Positions 15,101 through 24,481 of a stretch of 39,505 nucleotides of DNA are shown piece by piece; positions within the stretch are counted from its first letter, which is position 1; each line of letters starts with the position of its first letter. The notes beneath the pieces were generated by a model. That model was given only the letters and a program-made list of their open reading frames with translations, did no database searches and was not told where the DNA came from. The DNA is from Duganella radicis (GTDB taxonomy: Bacteria; Pseudomonadota; Gammaproteobacteria; Burkholderiales; Burkholderiaceae_D), in the NCBI RefSeq assembly GCF_009720825.1, contig NZ_WNKY01000053.1, positions 1-39,505 of the forward strand. The letters are read 5' to 3'. Made by a program: the position numbers and the translations under genes.

Positions 15101-16189
15101 TTAGTCGTTTTTGACGACGATGGTGGGGAACTTGCTGGTCATATCCTTGGCCTTCTCGGCCACTTGCACCGCCACCTTGCGGGCGATTTGCTTGTAGATC
15201 GCCGCTTCCTTGCCGTCCGGCTCGGCCACCACGGTCGGCTTGCCGGAATCGGCCTGCTCGCGGATGGCCATGGTCAGCGGCAGCGCGCCGAGGAAGTCGA
15301 CGCCGAAGTCCTTGCACATTTTCTCGCCACCGCCGTGGCCGAAGATTTCCTCGGCGTGACCGCAGTTGGTGCAGATGTGCACGCTCATATTCTCCACCAC
15401 GCCCAGGATGGGGATGCCGACTTTCTCGAACATCTTCAAGCCCTTGCGCGCGTCCAGCAGGGCGATGTCCTGCGGGGTGGTGACGATCACCGCGCCGGTC
15501 ACCGGCACTTTTTGCGACAGCGTCAGTTGGATGTCGCCGGTGCCCGGCGGCATGTCGACGATCAGATAGTCCAGGTCGCGCCAGTTGGTCTGCTCCAGCA
15601 GTTGTTGCAGTGCCTGGGTGACCATCGGGCCGCGCCACACCATCGGCTCGTCCGGATCGATCAGGAAGCCAATGGAAGATACCTGCACGCCATAGTTTTC
15701 CAGCGGCTCCATCGACTTGCCATCCTTGGTCTCAGGACGGCCGGACACGCCCAGCATCATCGGCTGCGACGGACCGTAGATATCGGCATCCAGCAAGCCC
15801 ACCGAAGCGCCCTCGGCGGCCAGCGCCAGCGCCAGGTTGACGGCGGTGGTCGATTTGCCCACACCGCCCTTGCCCGAGGCCACCGCAATGATATTCTTTA
15901 CATTGACCATCGGCTTGAGGCCGCGCTGCACGGTGTGCGCAATGATCTTGCTGTACACGCTGACGCTGATATTGCCGATGCCCGGCAGGGTTTTCAGGCC
16001 GGCGATCACGCTGGCGCGGATGCCGTCGATCTGGCTGTTGGCCGGATAACCCAGTTCGATGTCGAGCGACACATCGCTGCCATCGACCTTCAAATTCTTG
16101 ACCGACTTGCCGCTCACATAGTCTTTAGTTGTGTTTGGATCAACAATTTTCGACAGGGCGGCTTTGACGTCTTCTACTGCGATGCTCAT
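15101..16189 (-). CDS. apbC: Mrp/ApbC P-loop ATPase, iron-sulfur cluster carrier
   Basis: A 362-residue protein. The N-terminal 90 residues form a MIP18/DUF59-like domain. The MinD-type ATPase follows, with the deviant Walker A SGKGGVGKST at residues 105-114 and a later LDADIYGPSQP. The C-terminal CTNCG supplies the CxxC that holds a bridging Fe-S cluster in dimers. Mrp proteins carry and deliver Fe-S clusters to apoproteins in the cytoplasm. UbiU/V, NrdG and others in this window need such clusters, though no operon links them. The start at 16189 has GGAGAG upstream; the in-frame ATG at 16216 is less likely. The gene is divergent from metG, an arrangement common in proteobacteria. Confidence 0.94.
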   Translation of the reverse strand: MSIAVEDVKAALSKIVDPNTTKDYVSGKSVKNLKVDGSDVSLDIELGYPANSQIDGIRASVIAGLKTLPGIGNISVSVYSKIIAHTVQRGLKPMVNVKNIIAVASGKGGVGKSTTAVNLALALAAEGASVGLLDADIYGPSQPMMLGVSGRPETKDGKSMEPLENYGVQVSSIGFLIDPDEPMVWRGPMVTQALQQLLEQTNWRDLDYLIVDMPPGTGDIQLTLSQKVPVTGAVIVTTPQDIALLDARKGLKMFEKVGIPILGVVENMSVHICTNCGHAEEIFGHGGGEKMCKDFGVDFLGALPLTMAIREQADSGKPTVVAEPDGKEAAIYKQIARKVAVQVAEKAKDMTSKFPTIVVKND

Positions 16190-16288
16190 GTAACTCTCCG
16201 TTAAATAGGCCTTCATTCTATCGCAACATGCGCACTAGCCGCATCCGCTGTTAAAATGCTCCTTTTCCACCCACAAAGTGCAACAACC

Positions 16289-18454
16289 ATGACTCGCAAG
16301 CTGTTCGTCACCACTGCCCTGCCCTACGCAAACGCCGCTTTCCATATTGGCCACATGATGGAGTACATCCAGGCCGACATCTGGGTCCGGTTCCAGCGAA
16401 TGCAGCGCGATGGCAACACGCCACGCGAAGTCCACTTTGTGGGCGCCGACGATACCCACGGCACGCCGATCATGATCGCCGCCGAGAAGGAAGGCATCAC
16501 GCCCCAGGAATTCGTGGCCAAGATCGCCGCCGGCCGCGCCCAGTACCTGGACGGCTTCCACATCGCCTTCGATAACTGGTATTCGACCGATTCGCCGGAA
16601 AACGTCGAGCTGTCGCAGGGCATCTACCGCAAGCTGCGCGATGCCGGCCTGATCCAGACCAAGACCGTGGACCGCTTCTTCGATCCGGTCAAAGGCATGT
16701 TCCTGGCCGACCGCAACATCAAGGGCGAGTGCCCGAAATGCGGCGCCAAGGACCAGTACGGCGACAACTGCGAGGTGTGCGGCGCGGCTTATCAGCCGAC
16801 CGACCTGGTGAACCCGTTCTCGGTGTTCACCAACGCCACGCCGGTGCTCAAGCCGTCGGAACAGTATTTCTTCAAGCTGTCGGACAAGCGCTGCTACGAG
16901 TTCCTGCGCGACTGGCTGAACACGCCGGGCCGTTTGCAGCCGGAGATGGTCAACAAGGTGTCCGAATGGCTGGGCGAAGCCGGCGAGAAGCTGGCCGACT
17001 GGGATATCTCGCGCGATGCGCCTTATTTCGGCATCCCGATTCCCGACGCACCGGGCAAGTACTTCTACGTCTGGCTGGACGCGCCGGTCGGCTATCTGGC
17101 TTCGCTGAAGAACTACTTCGCCAAGAAAGGCATCGACTACGACGCTTTCCTGAAAGATCCGGACGCCGAACAGATCCACTTCATCGGCAAGGACATCGTG
17201 TCCTTCCACCTGCTGTTCTGGCCGGCGATGCTGAAGTTCGCCGATCACCCGACCATCGAGCGCATGCGCGTGGCGGTGCACGGCCACCTGACCGTCAACA
17301 ACGAGAAAATGTCCAAGTCGCGCGGCACCGGCATTTCGCCGCTGCGCTATCTGAACCTGGGCATGAATCCGGAATGGCTGCGCTATTACATCGCCTTCAA
17401 GCTGAACTCCAAGGTGGAAGACCTGGACTTCACCGGCGAAGACTTCGTGGCCCGCGTGAATTCAGACCTGATCGGCAAGTACGTCAACATCGCTTCGCGC
17501 TGCGCCGGCTTCATCGCCAAGAAGTTCGACGGCAAGCTGGCCACCAGCCTGTCGGCCAACGCCCAGGAATGGATCAAGCGCGCGCTGGTGACGGCCGACG
17601 GCGTGGAACGCCAGGCCAACATCGCCGCCAACTTCGAGGCGCGCGAGTTCGGCAAGGCGCTGCGCGAGATCATGGAGATCGCCGACTTCGCCAACCAGTA
17701 CGTGGATGAGAACAAGCCATGGATTCTGGCCAAGGACGAGGCCAGGACCGCCGAGCTGCACGACGTCTGCACCACCGCGCTGATCCTGTTCCGCCAGTTG
17801 TCCATCCTGCTCTCGCCGGTGCTACCGGGCGTGGCCGCCAACGTGGCCAAGTTCCTCAACGACGAGAAGTTCGACTGGGCGCAGACCGATGTGGCCAGCG
17901 GCGTGGCATCTGGCGCCCTGCTGGGCCGCACCATCGGCGCTTACTCGCACCTGATGACCCGCGTCGATCCGAAGATGATCGAAGACCTGTTCGACGCGCC
18001 TGCCGCCGGTGCCGCCGCCGCGCCGGCAGCCGCCACCAAGGCCGAGAAGCCAGCCAAGGCCAAGGCCGCGCCAGCGGTGGCCGTGACCGAAACCGGCATC
18101 GAAGTAATGGCGCCTGAAATCTCGGTGGACGACTTCTTCAAGGTCGACCTGCGCATCGCCCGGATCGTCAACTGCGAACACGTGGAAGGCTCGGACAAGC
18201 TGCTGCGCCTGACGCTGGACGCCGGCGAAGGCCGTCACCGCAACGTCTTCTCGGGCATCAAGTCGATGTATCAGCCGGAAGACCTGGTCGGCAAGCTGAC
18301 CGTGCTGGTGGCCAACCTGGCGCCGCGCAAGATGAAGTTTGGCGTCTCGGAAGGCATGGTCATGGCCGCGTCGGCCGTGGACGAAAAAGCCGATCCGGGC
18401 ATCTACATCCTGAATCCATGGCCGGGCGCCAAGCCGGGCATGCGCATTCGCTAA
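16289..18454 (+). CDS. metG: Methionyl-tRNA synthetase
   Basis: A 721-residue class I synthetase charging tRNA-Met. HIGH occurs at residues 19-22 (AAFHIGHM), a zinc knuckle reads CPKCGAKDQYGDNCEVCG, and the KMSKS loop reads NEKMSKSRGTGI. The C-terminal 110 residues after an Ala/Lys-rich linker form a Trbp111/EMAP-like tRNA-binding domain (ISVDDFFKVDLRIARIVNCE, then VLVANLAPRKMKFGVSEGM), which also drives dimerisation. The start at 16289 gives MTRKLFVTTALPYANAAFH, matching the family; an in-frame ATG at 16256 would add eleven residues. It is divergent from mrp. Confidence 0.97.
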   Translation: MTRKLFVTTALPYANAAFHIGHMMEYIQADIWVRFQRMQRDGNTPREVHFVGADDTHGTPIMIAAEKEGITPQEFVAKIAAGRAQYLDGFHIAFDNWYSTDSPENVELSQGIYRKLRDAGLIQTKTVDRFFDPVKGMFLADRNIKGECPKCGAKDQYGDNCEVCGAAYQPTDLVNPFSVFTNATPVLKPSEQYFFKLSDKRCYEFLRDWLNTPGRLQPEMVNKVSEWLGEAGEKLADWDISRDAPYFGIPIPDAPGKYFYVWLDAPVGYLASLKNYFAKKGIDYDAFLKDPDAEQIHFIGKDIVSFHLLFWPAMLKFADHPTIERMRVAVHGHLTVNNEKMSKSRGTGISPLRYLNLGMNPEWLRYYIAFKLNSKVEDLDFTGEDFVARVNSDLIGKYVNIASRCAGFIAKKFDGKLATSLSANAQEWIKRALVTADGVERQANIAANFEAREFGKALREIMEIADFANQYVDENKPWILAKDEARTAELHDVCTTALILFRQLSILLSPVLPGVAANVAKFLNDEKFDWAQTDVASGVASGALLGRTIGAYSHLMTRVDPKMIEDLFDAPAAGAAAAPAAATKAEKPAKAKAAPAVAVTETGIEVMAPEISVDDFFKVDLRIARIVNCEHVEGSDKLLRLTLDAGEGRHRNVFSGIKSMYQPEDLVGKLTVLVANLAPRKMKFGVSEGMVMAASAVDEKADPGIYILNPWPGAKPGMRIR

Positions 18455-18464
18455 GGAAGCCGGC

Positions 18465-18944
18465 ATGAACCTTGTTGTACGCGAAGCGACGAAGGATGAT
18501 GCCAGACTGATCGCCGAGCTCACGCGCGCCGCGTGGGCCGGCAAGGTCAGCGTTACTTCCAGCGGCCACCGCGAAACCGCCGTCATCGTTGCAGAACATC
18601 TGCGCGATGGCGGCGGTTTTGTTTTGGAGGTGGACGATCAGCCGGTCGGCTCGGTGCGCTGGCTGCCGCTCGATGCCGAGCAGGATGTATGGGAAGTGTG
18701 CAGGATGGGTGTACTGCCGCAGTACCGGGGCAGTAATCTCTCGCAGCACTTGCTGGAGGCGGTGATCCACCATGGCCTGGCGGCCGGCGTGGAAGAAGTG
18801 CGCCTGGCGGTGCGCGCCGACCAGCCGAAGCTGATCGACTTCTACACCGCCTACGAATTCGAACTGGCCGAGGAACTGGAGTATTCGCACGCCAATCCGC
18901 TGGAACCCGCGCCGCTGGTGATGCGCCGCTCGCTGCGGCACTGA
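18465..18944 (+). CDS. GNAT-family N-acetyltransferase
   Basis: A 159-residue protein with the GCN5-related fold: VREATKDDARLIAELTRAAW at the start, a central VCRMGVLPQYRGSNLSQHLL holding the acetyl-CoA-binding loop (QYRGSN), and a late LIDFYTAYEFELAEE. It would transfer an acetyl group from acetyl-CoA to an unknown amine. It starts 10 bp after metG and is probably co-transcribed with it. Nothing indicates the substrate. Confidence 0.88.
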   Translation: MNLVVREATKDDARLIAELTRAAWAGKVSVTSSGHRETAVIVAEHLRDGGGFVLEVDDQPVGSVRWLPLDAEQDVWEVCRMGVLPQYRGSNLSQHLLEAVIHHGLAAGVEEVRLAVRADQPKLIDFYTAYEFELAEELEYSHANPLEPAPLVMRRSLRH

Positions 18945-19019
18945 CAGCCGCACGGGAGGCAGTCCTACAAACGCCGATGCGCCCGCGTGAAACAATGGTG
19001 GCTTCCTACGGAGGCAATC

Positions 19020-19340
19020 ATGAAAACCACTTTGGGGTTGTTGATGCTGACCGGCTTCCTGGGCACAACGGCCGTTGCTCAGCAAACCACCCCCGATCCA
19101 TCAGTCAAGACTAGCGCGGGCAAGGCGGCCAAGGCCAAGAAGCCCGCCAGGCACGATTGCACCGGCATGCAGGGCGGCGTGGACGCCAGCGGCGGCGAGA
19201 GCGTGGAGGTGCAGGCCAAGACCAGCAAGACCACCGCTGCCAACAGCGCCAATTGCGGCAAGCACAATGGCAAGGCCGCCATGCCGGAAGCGGCACCAAC
19301 CACGGCCCACCCCGAGATTAAGGACCCCGTCCTTCGGTAG
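19020..19340 (+). CDS. Small secreted Lys/Ala-rich protein with two cysteines
   Basis: A 106-residue exported protein. The start at 19020 has GGAGG about 6 bases upstream and gives a good signal peptide, MKTTLGLLMLTGFLGTTAVA. The mature part is Lys-, Ala-, Thr- and Gly-rich, probably disordered, with DCTGMQGG and NCGKHNG bearing the only two cysteines. I recognise no domain. It lies 20 bp before a second small secreted protein of similar style, so the two are probably one unit, perhaps from an old duplication. Confidence 0.7.
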   Translation: MKTTLGLLMLTGFLGTTAVAQQTTPDPSVKTSAGKAAKAKKPARHDCTGMQGGVDASGGESVEVQAKTSKTTAANSANCGKHNGKAAMPEAAPTTAHPEIKDPVLR

Positions 19341-19360
19341 CACTTTTACAGGAGACTGTC

Positions 19361-19684
19361 ATGAATTCCAAATTGATCGCATTTCTTGCGGCGGCCACCA
19401 TGAGCGTGGCGGCCGTGGCACAAACGCAAACTTCGGGCACCAGCAACACCGGCACGCCAACCAAGGGCCAAAGCACGGCCAACAGCGGCGAGCAGAATGC
19501 CACCGGCATGCAGAACAACAGCAATACGATCGGCTCGCAGCAAAAAACCGCCAAGGACCGCAAGGCGAAAAAGAACAACAAGTCAAACACCGATTGCAAT
19601 GAGGCGCACACCGACGGCAACGCCACCACGCCCGCCCATGCCCGCGCCGATTGCGACAACACCAGCAAGACGCAGCAGCGCTAA
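19361..19684 (+). CDS. Small secreted Asn/Thr-rich protein with two cysteines
   Basis: A 107-residue exported protein. AGGAG lies about 6 bases before the ATG, and the signal peptide ends near AAVAQ. The mature part is Asn/Gln/Thr/Ser-rich with a basic middle (KTAKDRKAKKNNKSN) and two cysteines in DCNEAH and DCDNTS. It is probably unstructured, with no known domain. Its layout matches the preceding gene: signal peptide, low-complexity middle, two D-C motifs or similar. Its stop codon abuts a large inverted repeat. Confidence 0.7.
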   Translation: MNSKLIAFLAAATMSVAAVAQTQTSGTSNTGTPTKGQSTANSGEQNATGMQNNSNTIGSQQKTAKDRKAKKNNKSNTDCNEAHTDGNATTPAHARADCDNTSKTQQR

Positions 19685-19738
19685 GAGGTTGTTTCAAAAT
19701 GCACGCAACGAAGCCGCGGGCTTTTTGAAACGACCTCT
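19684..19738. repeat. 55-bp imperfect inverted repeat between convergent genes
   Basis: A left arm of 16 bp (19684-19699, AGAGGTTGTTTCAAAA) and a right arm (19723-19738) pair with one mismatch around a loop of about 23 bp. It sits between the second small secreted gene and the porin stop, so it may end transcription from both sides. No long T-tail follows either arm, and the arms resemble transposon ends. A MITE or insertion-sequence remnant is therefore an alternative. Confidence 0.6.
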
Positions 19739-19749
19739 AAGCCGCAGGC

Positions 19750-20814
19750 CTAGAAGAGGTGGCGAATGCCGAGGTTGATCGCGCGGTTGCCGGTGCCGCC
19801 CTCAATCGAGCTGCCGACCGTGTAGCCGGCGCCATTCTTGTTGCGGATGTAGCCGTACACGCCATACAAGTCGGTACGCCTGGACAGGTAATAGCGATAT
19901 CCCGCCGCGAACTGCTGCGCGTCCTGATTGAAGCCGGTCTTATCGTTCTTGCGGATGTAGGAGCCAAGCCAGGTGCCCAGGCCCGCCGGCACCGTCACGC
20001 CAAGCAGCATCACATCGCTATCGGTGGATGGCGTTGGCGCCACGCTTGCGCCAAACGGATTGGCCAGATTGCGCGGCAAGGCGCTGTTCACGCCTTTGTC
20101 CACGCCATACGCGAAGTGCGCCTTCGCCACGCCGAAGTCGTACAGCGCGGTCAACACCGAGTTACGCGCGCTGCTGACGTTCTTCACCATCGCCGTCTCG
20201 TTATTGCGATAGTGCGAGGCCAAGCGCAGCGTCAACGGTCCCGCCGCATACGCCAGCGCACCGCCGAACTGGCGGCCGGCGCCGCCGTCGCCAGCCACTT
20301 CGCCGGCACCGTACACCAGTTCGCCACTGAAGCCATGCGCCACGGGCGAGATGTATTTGACGGCATTGTCCATGCGGCTGGCGCTATTGCCGGTCGATGC
20401 CATCAGGTTCTTGGTATCTCCCGCCGTCCCCGAGCCGAAAGGGTCGACCGCAGCCACCGCCAGGTACTGCGGCGTGTATTGCCGGCCGATCGCCACCGTG
20501 CCTGCGCTGCCTTGCAATCCCACGTACGCCTGGCGGCCGAACAGCAAGCCCCCCTGCCCCATGGCGCCGGTATCGCCCTGGAAGCCATTCTCCACCAGGA
20601 AGACCGCCGACATGCCGCCGCCCAGATCCTCGGTGCCCTTGAAGCCGATGCGCGATCCGGACTCCACGCCGCTCGTCACCTTGGTGCTGGAGGCCGTGCC
20701 ACCACTCTCGTGCACCAGCGCCATGTCAAAGATGCCGTACACGGTCACATTGGATTGTGCCGCCGCCATCCCGGCTGCCGCGCTCAATGCGAGCGCCATC
20801 ATATTTTTTTTCAT
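19750..20814 (-). CDS. Gram-negative porin (trimeric, OmpC/Omp32-like)
   Basis: A 354-residue outer-membrane protein. It has a signal peptide ending GMAAA, then QSNVTVYGIFDMALVHES, SGSRIGFKGTEDLGGGMSAV, the family block FLVENGF, and LFGRQAYVGLQG. It ends in IRHLF, with the terminal Phe used for outer-membrane assembly. This is the betaproteobacterial porin type, often selective for anions. The start at 20814 gives GGGAG a 6-base spacing; ATG 20820 touches it. It is the last gene after the DUF1445-MFS-oxoprolinase series, 20 bp after the oxoprolinase gene, so it probably lets that pathway's acidic substrate cross the outer membrane (inference). Confidence 0.92.
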   Translation of the reverse strand: MKKNMMALALSAAAGMAAAQSNVTVYGIFDMALVHESGGTASSTKVTSGVESGSRIGFKGTEDLGGGMSAVFLVENGFQGDTGAMGQGGLLFGRQAYVGLQGSAGTVAIGRQYTPQYLAVAAVDPFGSGTAGDTKNLMASTGNSASRMDNAVKYISPVAHGFSGELVYGAGEVAGDGGAGRQFGGALAYAAGPLTLRLASHYRNNETAMVKNVSSARNSVLTALYDFGVAKAHFAYGVDKGVNSALPRNLANPFGASVAPTPSTDSDVMLLGVTVPAGLGTWLGSYIRKNDKTGFNQDAQQFAAGYRYYLSRRTDLYGVYGYIRNKNGAGYTVGSSIEGGTGNRAINLGIRHLF

Positions 20815-20834
20815 TGTCATCTCCCTGTTTTTCA

Positions 20835-23800
20835 TTAAGCGCCGAAACCGCCGCCGCCCGGCGTTTCAATCGCAAAGACATCACCGGCCTGCATCTCGGC
20901 GGTGTGCGTCGCACCGAACTCCTCGACCGATCCATTGCCGCGCTCCACCCAGTTGCGCCCCAGAGCGCCGGGCTGCGCGCCCTGCAAGCCAAACGGTGCG
21001 ATGCGGCGGTGGCCGGCCAGAATGTTGGCCGTCATCGCCTCAAGGAAGCGGATGCGGCGCAGCGCGCCGTCGCCACCACGGTGCGCCCCGTTGCCGCCAC
21101 TGCCGCGGCGGATGGCGTGCGTCTCGACCAGCACCGGGAAGCGCCATTCCAGCACCTCCGGATCGGTCATGCGCGAGTTGGTCATGTGCGTCTGCACGGC
21201 GGCGGTACCATCAAAACCCGGACCTGCGCCCGATCCGCCGGCGATGGTTTCGTAGTACTGATGCTGGTCATTCCCAAAGGTGAAGTTGTTCATCGTCCCC
21301 TGCGAGGCGGACATCACACCGAGCGCGCCGTACAGGGCGTCGGTGACGTACTGCGATACCTCCACATTCCCCGCGACCACCGCCGCCGGATAGCGCGGAT
21401 TGAGCATCGAGCCTTCCGGCACAATCAGGTGCAGGGGCTTGAGCACACCTTCGTTCATCGGAATGTCGCTGTCGATCAGGGTGCGGAACACGTACAATAC
21501 GGCCGCCTTGCACACCGACAGCGGCGCGTTGAAGTTGGTGGGACGCTGTTCGCTAGTGCCGGTGAAGTCCACGATGGCGCTGCCGTTATCGCGATCGATG
21601 GTCAGTTTCACCTGCAACAGCGCGCCGTCATCCATCTCGTAGGCGAAGCTGGCGTCGCGCAGCGTGCGGATGGCCTTGCGCACGGCCTGCTCGGCGTTAT
21701 CCTGCACATGCTGCATGTAGGCCAGCACCACCTCTTCGCCGTAAGTGGCGGCGGCTTTCAGCAATTCGTTGGCGCCGGTTTCGCATGCGCCCAGTTGCGC
21801 GATCAGGTCAGCGATGTTCTGGTCGATATTGCGGCTCGGCCAGGGACCGGCGGCAAACAGCGCCCGCACTTCCTGTTCGAGGAACACACCCCGGTCGACG
21901 ATCTTCACGTTGTCCAGCAATACGCCCTCCTCCAGGATGCTGCTGCTGTTCGGCGGCATGGAGCCCGGCGTAATACCGCCCACATCACCATGATGGCCGC
22001 GCGCCGCGACGTAGAACAGCGGCGCATCAGCCGCTTTGCCATAGACCGGGCAGACCACCGTGATGTCCGGCAGGTGGGTGCCACCGTTGTATGGCACGTT
22101 GAGCACATAGGCATCGCCTGGCGCCATGCTGGCGGCGTGTTGACGAATCACGCACTGCACACTGTCGCTCATCGATCCCAGATGGACGGGAATATGCGGG
22201 GCGTTGGCGATCAGGTTGCCGTGGCGGTCAAACACGGCGCAGGAGAAGTCTAGACGCTCCTTCATGTTGACCGAGTACGCCGTGTTCTCCAGCGTCGTCC
22301 CCATCTGGCGTGCAATCGCCATGAACAGGTTATTGAAGATTTCCAGATGAATCGGATGTACCGCGGTGGTCATCTTGTGCGCCGCACCAGCGGAAACCAC
22401 ACGCTCCAGCAGCAGCGTATGGTCGGGCAGCACGCGGGCGCTCCAGCCAGCATCCACCACGGTGGTGGCGATGGCCTCGCGGATCAGCGCCGGGCCGGCG
22501 ACACGGCTGCCCACCGGCAGTTCGGCGCGCACGTACAGCGGAATCGGCACGGTGTCGCCATCGACATAGCTATAGACGCGGCCATCCTCCACGCGCTCGC
22601 CGCCGGCCGGCACGGAGATTTCAAATCCCAAGCCGTCGCCGGCGCCTATGGCCTCGGCGGAGATGGATTCGATGACCAGCGGCTGGCCTTCCATCACGAA
22701 GCCGAAACGGCTGCGGTACAGGGTGGCGAAGGCTTCGGCCATGGCCACTTCGCTCCCCAGGGCGACGACGAAGGTGGAATCGCTGTCCTGGTATTTCACG
22801 CGGGCGCACAGTTCAACGCTGATGTCGGCCTGGGCGACCTTCTGCGCCAATAGTTCCTCGGCGGCCTGCTGCGCCAGCGCGGCCAGTTGCGGCTCCAGCG
22901 CGGTCAACGTCGCTGCGTTCAGCGGCTGCTCGACGGCGGCTTCGCGCATCGCGCGGATGTCCGCCAGGCCCATGCCGAATGCCGACAACACACCGGCAAA
23001 CGGATGGATCGCGATCTTGCTCATGCCAAGGACATCCGCCACACGGCAAGCATGCTGGCCGCCGGCGCCGCCGAAGCAGCACATGGCATAACGGCTGACG
23101 TCATAGCCGCGCTCCACCGAAATCGACTTGATCGCCTGCGCCATATTGTCGACGGCGACCGCCAGGAAGCCATCCGCCACGGCCGATGGCGACAGGCGCG
23201 TTCCGGTCTCGGCGTGGATCTGCTCCGCCAGCTTGCTGAAGCGGCGTACCACCACATCACGGTCCAGCGGCTGATCGCCGTTGGGGCCAAACACGTGCGG
23301 GAAGTGCTCGGGCTGGATACGGCCCAGCATCACATTGCAGTCGGTGACCGTCAGCGGACCGCCCTTGCGGTAGCTTGCCGGCCCCGGATTGGCGCCAGCC
23401 GACTCCGGGCCGACCTTGAAGCGGCCGTTTTCAAAACTGCAAATCGAGCCGCCGCCCGCCGCCACCGTATGAATGTGCATCATCGGCGCACGCACACGCA
23501 CACCGGCAACCACCATCTCGAACACGCGCTCATAGGCGCCGTCATAGTGGGCGACGTCAGTCGAGGTGCCGCCCATGTCAAAGCCGATCACCTGCTTCAG
23601 GCCTATCGCTTCGCAACTCTTGACCGCGCCAACAATGCCGCCGGCGGGGCCGGACAGGATCGCGTCCTTGCCCTGGAAGCGGCTGGCGTCCGTCAGCCCG
23701 CCGTTGGATTGCATGAACATCAGGCGGGTATCGCCGGTGTCGGCGGAAACGCGCGACACATAATCACGCAGCACCGGCGACAGGTAGGCATCCACCACCG

Positions 23801-24446
23801 TGGTATCGCCCCTGCCGACGATCTTCATCAAGGGACTGACCTGGTGGCTAACCGAGATCTGCGTGAAGCCCGCTTCCACCGCCAGCACGTGCAGGCGCTG
23901 CTCGTGCTGAGGATAGCGGTAGGCGTGCATCAGCACAATCGCAATCGCATCGATGCCGCGTCCGCGCAGCGCCTGGAACTGGCGGCGCAGCAGCGCGTCG
24001 TCCGGCGCTTGCAGCACTTCGCCATGCGCGCCGATGCGTTCGTCGATTTCAATCACCTCTTCGTAGATCAGATCCGGCAGCGCGATGTGCATGGCGAAGA
24101 TGTCCGGCCGGTCCTGGTAACCGATGCGCAGCTGGTCGGCAAAACCGCGCGTGATGGCCAGTGCCGTGCGTGCGCCCTTGCGTTCCAGCAGCGCGTTGGT
24201 CGCCACCGTGGTGCCCATCTTGATGACCTCAATTTGCCCGGTCGGCAGCGGATCGCCGGTTTTCAACCCGAGCATCTCGCGCATGCCTTGGGTGACCGCG
24301 TCGTCGTAACGCTCCGGGCACTCCGACAGCAGCTTGTGCGTCACCAGCTTGCCGTCCGGACGGCGCGCCACGATGTCGGTGAAGGTGCCGCCGCGGTCGA
24401 CCCAGAATTGCCAACGCAGTTGTTGAGCGGGGATGTCGTTTTTCAT
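20835..24446 (-). CDS. ATP-dependent 5-oxoprolinase, fused HyuA-HyuB form
   Basis: A 1203-residue enzyme. The N-terminal half is a hydantoinase-A/oxoprolinase ATPase with VDRGGTFTDIVA near residue 17, KMGTTVATNALLERKGA, GFDMGGTSTDVA and CFGGAGGQHAC. The C-terminal half is hydantoinase B, with MKERLDFSCAVFD, NAPHIPVHLGSM, ARGHHGDVGGITPGSMPP and the Gly-rich end GGGGFGA. This single-chain architecture and length match eukaryotic-type OPLAH, which opens 5-oxoproline to glutamate using ATP; hydantoin or N-methylhydantoin substrates are possible. Its upstream neighbours, an MFS carrier and a DUF1445 protein, support the oxoproline reading. The start MKNDIPAQQ lies 35 bp after the MFS stop. Confidence 0.9.
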   Translation of the reverse strand: MKNDIPAQQLRWQFWVDRGGTFTDIVARRPDGKLVTHKLLSECPERYDDAVTQGMREMLGLKTGDPLPTGQIEVIKMGTTVATNALLERKGARTALAITRGFADQLRIGYQDRPDIFAMHIALPDLIYEEVIEIDERIGAHGEVLQAPDDALLRRQFQALRGRGIDAIAIVLMHAYRYPQHEQRLHVLAVEAGFTQISVSHQVSPLMKIVGRGDTTVVDAYLSPVLRDYVSRVSADTGDTRLMFMQSNGGLTDASRFQGKDAILSGPAGGIVGAVKSCEAIGLKQVIGFDMGGTSTDVAHYDGAYERVFEMVVAGVRVRAPMMHIHTVAAGGGSICSFENGRFKVGPESAGANPGPASYRKGGPLTVTDCNVMLGRIQPEHFPHVFGPNGDQPLDRDVVVRRFSKLAEQIHAETGTRLSPSAVADGFLAVAVDNMAQAIKSISVERGYDVSRYAMCCFGGAGGQHACRVADVLGMSKIAIHPFAGVLSAFGMGLADIRAMREAAVEQPLNAATLTALEPQLAALAQQAAEELLAQKVAQADISVELCARVKYQDSDSTFVVALGSEVAMAEAFATLYRSRFGFVMEGQPLVIESISAEAIGAGDGLGFEISVPAGGERVEDGRVYSYVDGDTVPIPLYVRAELPVGSRVAGPALIREAIATTVVDAGWSARVLPDHTLLLERVVSAGAAHKMTTAVHPIHLEIFNNLFMAIARQMGTTLENTAYSVNMKERLDFSCAVFDRHGNLIANAPHIPVHLGSMSDSVQCVIRQHAASMAPGDAYVLNVPYNGGTHLPDITVVCPVYGKAADAPLFYVAARGHHGDVGGITPGSMPPNSSSILEEGVLLDNVKIVDRGVFLEQEVRALFAAGPWPSRNIDQNIADLIAQLGACETGANELLKAAATYGEEVVLAYMQHVQDNAEQAVRKAIRTLRDASFAYEMDDGALLQVKLTIDRDNGSAIVDFTGTSEQRPTNFNAPLSVCKAAVLYVFRTLIDSDIPMNEGVLKPLHLIVPEGSMLNPRYPAAVVAGNVEVSQYVTDALYGALGVMSASQGTMNNFTFGNDQHQYYETIAGGSGAGPGFDGTAAVQTHMTNSRMTDPEVLEWRFPVLVETHAIRRGSGGNGAHRGGDGALRRIRFLEAMTANILAGHRRIAPFGLQGAQPGALGRNWVERGNGSVEEFGATHTAEMQAGDVFAIETPGGGGFGA

Positions 24447-24481
24447 ATTGATGCCTTTAAGTCTGGTATGGGATCTGTGAT

